Below are positions 59,330-64,000 of a stretch of 64,000 nucleotides of DNA, in pieces; position 1 is the first letter of the stretch; every line of letters begins with the position of its first letter. The stretch is taken from NCBI RefSeq assembly GCF_021730395.1, contig NC_069365.1, positions 23,844,001 to 23,908,000 on the forward strand, written 5' to 3'. This DNA is from Mercenaria mercenaria. Taxonomy: Eukaryota > Mollusca > Bivalvia > Venerida > Veneridae. The notes under the pieces were generated by a model. It saw only the letters and a program-made list of their open reading frames with translations. It was not told the DNA's origin and did not search any database. The translations under genes and the position numbers were made by a program.

Positions 59330-62300
59330 CAAGTAGATGGAATAAAGTTAGAGGAATCAAAATTATCAGAAGATCAGATTAAAGAAGTCAGTACATTTTT
59401 AAGTAAATGGGATCATATTTTCTCGAAAAGCGTCACTGATTTAGGCTCCTGCAATCTGTCAAAACATGACATCAAACTTGAAACGGACAAACCATTTAAA
59501 GAACCCCATCGTCGCATTCCACCGTCATTGTTTCAAGAAGTCCGAGAACATTTGAAAGAAATGCTCGAAGCTGGAGCCATCCGAAATAGTGAAAGTCCAT
59601 ATTCATCAAATATAGTTGTAGTCCGCAAGAAAGACGGCACAATTCGCTTCTGCCTAGATTACCGGAAGCTCAATAGTTTGACAATAAAAGATGCTTATGG
59701 CATTCCTCGCGTTGAAGACACACTCCATCTATTGTCTGGCGCAAAATATTTCACAAAATTGGATCTTAGAAGCGGATACTGGCAGATAGAAATAAGTGAA
59801 AAGGACAAACATAAAACTGCATTTAAAGTATGTACACTTGGCTTTTACGAATTCAACCGGATGCCTTTTGGACTCTGCAACGCACCACAGACTTTCCAAC
59901 GTGTGATGGAACGTTGCATGGGTGAAATGAATCTTCGAGACTGCCTAATATATCTGGATGACGTCATAATATTTTCAAAAACTTTCGAAGAACATCTCAG
60001 ACGCCTTGATGCTGTTTTCACACGTCTAGAAGAACACAACCTGAAGTTAAAGGCATCAAAATGTGAATTCTTTCAATCAAAAGTCACATATTTAGGTCAT
60101 GTTGTGTCTGAAAACGGAATTGAGACTGATCCAGAAAAGATAACTGCAGTCAAGTCGTGGCCAATACCATCATCAGTCAAAGAGGTTAGAGCATTCCTTG
60201 GTTTCACTGGCTATTATCGACGCTTCATCAAGAACTATGCTAGCAAAGCAAGACCTCTTAACGATCTTCTAGTCGGATCTTCTACCACCAAAAAGAGCAA
60301 GAAGCAGACAAAGAGCCATAAAGTGAAGAAAACACCGTTTGTTTTGGGACCAGCACAACAACAAGCATTCGACAACCTTATTGACGCATTAACACATCCA
60401 CCTATACTAGCATATGCTGACTACAGTAAGCCGTTTAAGCTTCATACGGACGCTTCTGGAACTGGTCTTGGAGCAGTCCTTTACCAAGAGCAAGATGGAT
60501 ACGATCGCGTTATAGCATATGCTAGTAGAAGCCTAAAACCATCGGAACGTAACTATCCGGCACATAAACTGGAATATTTAGCACTTAAATGGGCAGTTGT
60601 GGACAAATTCCATGATTATTTATATGGCTCTACATTCGACGTGTTAACCGACAATAACCCGTTGGTGTATGTCTTCTCCAGTGCTAAACTTGATGCCACC
60701 GGACATAGATGGATGGCAGAATTAGCAAACTATAAATGCCAAATTCGTTACAGAAGCGGAAAACTAAATGCTGATGCCGATGGCCTATCACGGAAATACA
60801 TGTACAATGAAGGAGATGAACAGGTTCTTGTATTTCCTGACATACTCAAAGCAGTTTCATCAGCTATCGAAACATCTTCTGACGAATCCTCAGTCGTTTA
60901 CAGTTTAGTGGTCGCAGATCCATCTTCATCAAATAGAATTGAAGTATCCCAATGTGAAGATATTCCTCCTGCATTTTTGGGAAGAAATGCTTTGACACAA
61001 CAAGATTGGATCAAAGCTCAATCAAAAGAGGATGATTTGTTATCGGCCATTAAATTCTGTCAAAGCGTCAAGTCTCAAAGTGCAGACAAAATAAAGCTGA
61101 GAAGATATTATCCCATGCGTCACAAACTTCTCGTGAAAGATGGTATTTTGTTCCACAAAGGGATTGTAAATGGTTGTGAATACGATCAACTTGTTGTACC
61201 TGAACTAATACGCCATATCATCTTCCAGGCTTACCATGACGATCTAGGCCATCAAGGTCGTGACCGCACTTCATCCTTGATAAAACAGCGATTCTTTTGG
61301 CCAGGCATGGATAAATACATAAGGAACAGTATACAGCATTGTGGGCGATGTATAAGGAGAAAGACTTTACCTACCAAAGCCGCAGAAATGGTTCCAATCA
61401 CATCTTCAAGTCCTATGGAACTAGTGTGCATAGATTACCTCTCCCTAGAAAAATCAAAAGGTGGCTATGAGAATATTTTGGTGATAACAGATCACTTTAC
61501 TAAATACGCTCAGGCAATTCCAACAAGAAACCAAAAGGCAACGACAACAGCCAAAGCACTCTATGAAAATTTCTTCATTCACTATGGATTTCCAGCCCGC
61601 CTCCATAGTGACAGAGGTCAAAACTTCGAGTCAAAGATCATTTCTAAATTATGTAAACTAACAGGAATAAAGAAAAGCAGAACGACTCCATACCAACCGA
61701 TGAGTATCGGAACTACCGAAAGATACAATAAAACACTACTAAACATGTTAGGAACATTGCCTGAGCATAAGAAACAGAACTGGAAGGATCAAGTCTCCAC
61801 AATGACGCATGCCTACAATGCTGCAGTTCACAATACCACAAACTGTTCACCATACTATTTGATGTTCGGCAGGCATCCTCGTCTAGCCATCGATGCCTTC
61901 CTTGGTCTTCCTATGGACGAAGGATCGAGAAGTCATGACGATTATATAGATAAACTACGATCTCGTCTCAAGTTTGCTTATCAAAAAGCCGAACAAGAAA
62001 CAAAGAAAAATAGCCGCCGTTACAAACAACATTACGACAAAAATGTTCGTCACAACAGAATTATTCCTGGTGACAGAGTGTTAGTTAAGAAAGTTGGGTT
62101 TCAAGAGAAACATAAGCTTTCAGACATATGGGAAGAAAATACTTACCTGGTTAAGTCCCAACCAAATCCTGACGTCCCTGTTTTTGAAGTGGAAGCAGAA
62201 GGTATACCTAGAGCAAAGGTGAAGCTTCTTCATAGAAACATGTTGCTCCCCTTCATGTCTTTACCAGTTCCGTTTGAACCTTCAGAATACTTACCTGATT

Positions 62301-62701
62301 CCTCAGTGCTTGAGCCATCATCAGATGAGGATCCGGAACATTTAGAAGGATCGACGTTCCATGATGTTGATCTTTCTCACGACTCGGATCATGGAGAAGA
62401 AACCATGGATCTTCAACCGTTCAGCGGGACCTTGACAGCAGTCGTGATGAAAGTTCTATTCGTAGGCCGAAACGTACTCGTCGAAAACCGGAACGATATT
62501 CAGGAGACGACTGGAGGAAACCAAACAGGTAGAACGGCAAGGCTTGTAACATTTAATTGTAGAGACAGTTGTAAATGTACAATAATCTATTGTGTTTTTA
62601 AGAAAAAGACATTTTGTTCAGTGTTTTACCGATCTGATATTATTCAATCTACCTACAACAATATTATGTATGTTTATCGTTTGGACGCGACATTGAATTA
62701 G
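59330..62701 (+). CDS. Reverse transcriptase, RNase H and integrase region
   Basis: One long reading looks whole. Reverse transcriptase: FCLDYRKLNSLT, KLDLRSGYWQI, and the catalytic YLDD box at about 59948. RNase H: LHTDASGTGLGAVLY (about 60433), then DNNPLVYVF and ADGLSR. Integrase: the zinc-binding HHCC region (about 61220-61360), the catalytic core with VCIDYLSLE, HSDRGQNFES and GTTERYNK giving the D,D,E triad, and a C-terminal basic domain (DRVLVKKVGF). The order and motifs are those of Ty3/gypsy pol. The last 80 residues have no recognisable domain. Confidence 0.93.
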   Translation, partial: QVDGIKLEESKLSEDQIKEVSTFLSKWDHIFSKSVTDLGSCNLSKHDIKLETDKPFKEPHRRIPPSLFQEVREHLKEMLEAGAIRNSESPYSSNIVVVRKKDGTIRFCLDYRKLNSLTIKDAYGIPRVEDTLHLLSGAKYFTKLDLRSGYWQIEISEKDKHKTAFKVCTLGFYEFNRMPFGLCNAPQTFQRVMERCMGEMNLRDCLIYLDDVIIFSKTFEEHLRRLDAVFTRLEEHNLKLKASKCEFFQSKVTYLGHVVSENGIETDPEKITAVKSWPIPSSVKEVRAFLGFTGYYRRFIKNYASKARPLNDLLVGSSTTKKSKKQTKSHKVKKTPFVLGPAQQQAFDNLIDALTHPPILAYADYSKPFKLHTDASGTGLGAVLYQEQDGYDRVIAYASRSLKPSERNYPAHKLEYLALKWAVVDKFHDYLYGSTFDVLTDNNPLVYVFSSAKLDATGHRWMAELANYKCQIRYRSGKLNADADGLSRKYMYNEGDEQVLVFPDILKAVSSAIETSSDESSVVYSLVVADPSSSNRIEVSQCEDIPPAFLGRNALTQQDWIKAQSKEDDLLSAIKFCQSVKSQSADKIKLRRYYPMRHKLLVKDGILFHKGIVNGCEYDQLVVPELIRHIIFQAYHDDLGHQGRDRTSSLIKQRFFWPGMDKYIRNSIQHCGRCIRRKTLPTKAAEMVPITSSSPMELVCIDYLSLEKSKGGYENILVITDHFTKYAQAIPTRNQKATTTAKALYENFFIHYGFPARLHSDRGQNFESKIISKLCKLTGIKKSRTTPYQPMSIGTTERYNKTLLNMLGTLPEHKKQNWKDQVSTMTHAYNAAVHNTTNCSPYYLMFGRHPRLAIDAFLGLPMDEGSRSHDDYIDKLRSRLKFAYQKAEQETKKNSRRYKQHYDKNVRHNRIIPGDRVLVKKVGFQEKHKLSDIWEENTYLVKSQPNPDVPVFEVEAEGIPRAKVKLLHRNMLLPFMSLPVPFEPSEYLPDSSVLEPSSDEDPEHLEGSTFHDVDLSHDSDHGEETMDLQPFSGTLTAVVMKVLFVGRNVLVENRNDIQETTGGNQTGRTARLVTFNCRDSCKCTIIYCVFKKKTFCSVFYRSDIIQSTYNNIMYVYRLDATLN

Positions 62702-62859
62702 CTGTGCTTGAACTTGACTGTTATGAATGTTATTGGAAATAACATGCTAATATACCAGTATACGAGTAACTTTATATAAGATACTTCTGTCGCAGTAATG
62801 GAAATAGTTTTTAGTTCATGCTACATACGCAGTCAAATACATTAGTTCATTTGCATATA

Positions 62860-62970
62860 CTCATTCATTCATTCATTCACTCCATTCCATGTCATTCCAT
62901 TCCATTCCATTCCATTCCATTCTATTCATTACATTCCATTCCATTCTATTTCATTCCATTCCATACCATT
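62860..62970. repeat. CATTC/ATTCC simple repeat
   Basis: About 110 bp of ATTC and ATTCC units with a few interruptions, inside the LTR element between pol and the 3' LTR. Confidence 0.95.
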
Positions 62971-63220
62971 TGTACAATTTCATCAATTCATACTTAATCA
63001 AGTATAAATTCTGTTATTATAAATAAATGTTTAATCTTCATATCATTGTTTGGATGTTACTGTAAACAGTAAAATTTTGTCCTAATGTTTATGTTTAGGA
63101 CTTATATGATATGCAGATCAGATTTCATTTAACATGAAATTGTATTATAATTAATTATGTTCTTTTGCAGGACGTGCCGTATTGAATTTTGAAATACAAT
63201 GTCGAGGACGACATTTTCAC

Positions 63221-63234
63221 AAAGGAGGGAATAA
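63221..63234 (+). promoter_or_regulatory. Polypurine tract
   Basis: AAAGGAGGGAATAA directly abuts the 3' LTR, the expected position of the primer for plus-strand DNA synthesis. Confidence 0.8.
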
Positions 63235-63751
63235 TGTCATAGGTCATAAAATAAGAACTATCAAAGGTCTATAGTATCAATACAATTTATATATGATATT
63301 CCAATATTTTATGATGCATTCTCCTCTACGACCTATAAATCCCAATACAATAATCTACTGACGGATGCCGTACCATACTAATCCTATAACGTCACATAAC
63401 CCTTCCCGTGAACCCCTTTGTTATTGTTGTCCGCCATTATCTAATAGATAGATTGATAGGCATTGTATAGCAATAAATATATTATATATATATTTCCAGG
63501 TACGTTCATATAATATGTAATACACACTATATATGTAATGTCTTAGTTAAGTCATATATTGTTTTATACTGCATTGTATTATGTTTTTAATGAGAAATCG
63601 TATGTAATGTTTTACGTAAACCCTTTTGTTATTGTTGTCCGCCATTATCTAATAGATAGATTGATAGGCATTGTATAGCAATAAATATATTATATATATA
63701 TTTCCAGACTTCCTCATACAGAACCCATTGCACATAAAAGTCCCCCGTGAC
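63235..63751 (+). repeat. 3' LTR
   Basis: About 99% identical to the 5' LTR, with the same TGTCAT start, GTGAC end and internal 90-bp duplication. Confidence 0.96.
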
Positions 63752-63756
63752 AGATA

Positions 63757-64000
63757 GTACCTATTTTTTCAAAGGTATGAAGTTAAAAAGCTTTGAAATG
63801 AAAGTGAATGTCTATATATTTCTCAAAAAAAGATAGATTGACAATATTTTAACCAGAAGCGTAGAGTTGTGAGCATTTAATATTTTCATATAAAAAAATT
63901 GTAATCAAGGAAATGTAACTCTTCTTGAAAATGAAGAGCAGAAACATCAAAAGGGCATAATATATTGAATATTTTCTATTTGGGTGCATTTGAATTAACA
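63757..64000. other. Flank after the LTR element
   Basis: AT-rich sequence that runs to the window edge. Nothing is recognised. Confidence 0.4.

Larger units (their letters stand above)
52931..63751 (+). mobile_element. Ty3/gypsy LTR retrotransposon
   Basis: LTRs of 520 bp (52931-53450) and 517 bp (63235-63751) bound the element, and the 5-bp target duplication AGATA is perfect (52926-52930 and 63752-63756). The order is LTR, primer-binding site, long leader, gag-type region, protease, reverse transcriptase, RNase H, integrase, polypurine tract, LTR. Integrase after RNase H is the Ty3/gypsy order. I count about five substitutions and two small indels between the LTRs, about 1% divergence, so insertion is recent on an evolutionary scale. 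The element is slightly broken, with about two or three breaks overall; the pol region looks whole. It has no recognisable envelope gene. Confidence 0.97.

Overview
The window looks like a piece of a bivalve mollusc nuclear genome. It is AT-rich, genes are split by GT-AG introns, both host genes are animal-type, and the spaces are filled with repeats of kinds I associate with clams and mussels (palindromic foldback elements, tRNA-derived SINEs, minisatellites). The species assignment is inference.

Two complete host genes can be read, both on the plus strand. The first (29443-36834, nine exons, 425 residues) encodes a Cys-loop ligand-gated anion channel subunit of the GABA-A/glycine receptor group. 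The second (42461-50999, six exons, 912 residues) encodes a Mieap/SPATA18-like (mitochondria-eating) protein. It has the usual coiled coil and C-terminal domain followed by a 480-residue Q/N-rich tail that includes ten decapeptide repeats.

Most of the rest is mobile or tandem DNA. From left to right: one copy of a dispersed repeat (243-795); a decayed mariner element with clear ends (1018-2340); a 47-bp satellite (5255-6558 and 21431-21785) split by a 14.9-kb Polinton/Maverick fossil (about 6564-21420); a 2.2-kb inverted-repeat element with 22-bp arrays (22882-25089); a 50-bp minisatellite with a 150-bp higher-order period (25130-26240); two tRNA-derived SINEs (27874-28348 and 31449-31741) and a SINE tail fragment (44093-44155); a palindromic element just upstream of the receptor start (29098-29307); a 1.5-kb hairpin-ended repeat with a TTAA-flanked MITE nested in it (39044-40541); and a 10.8-kb Ty3/gypsy LTR retrotransposon (52931-63751) with near-identical LTRs and a perfect 5-bp target duplication.

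The Polinton is readable only in its last 2.5 kb (capsid-type region, small structural proteins, adenain-like protease). Its interior is extremely AT- and homopolymer-rich and may be poorly polished sequence, although a strand bias in A versus T still hints at gene direction. The LTR element carries two tRNA-like segments in an unusually long leader, which I find the oddest architecture here. No bacterial-type operon, CRISPR array or defence system is present.
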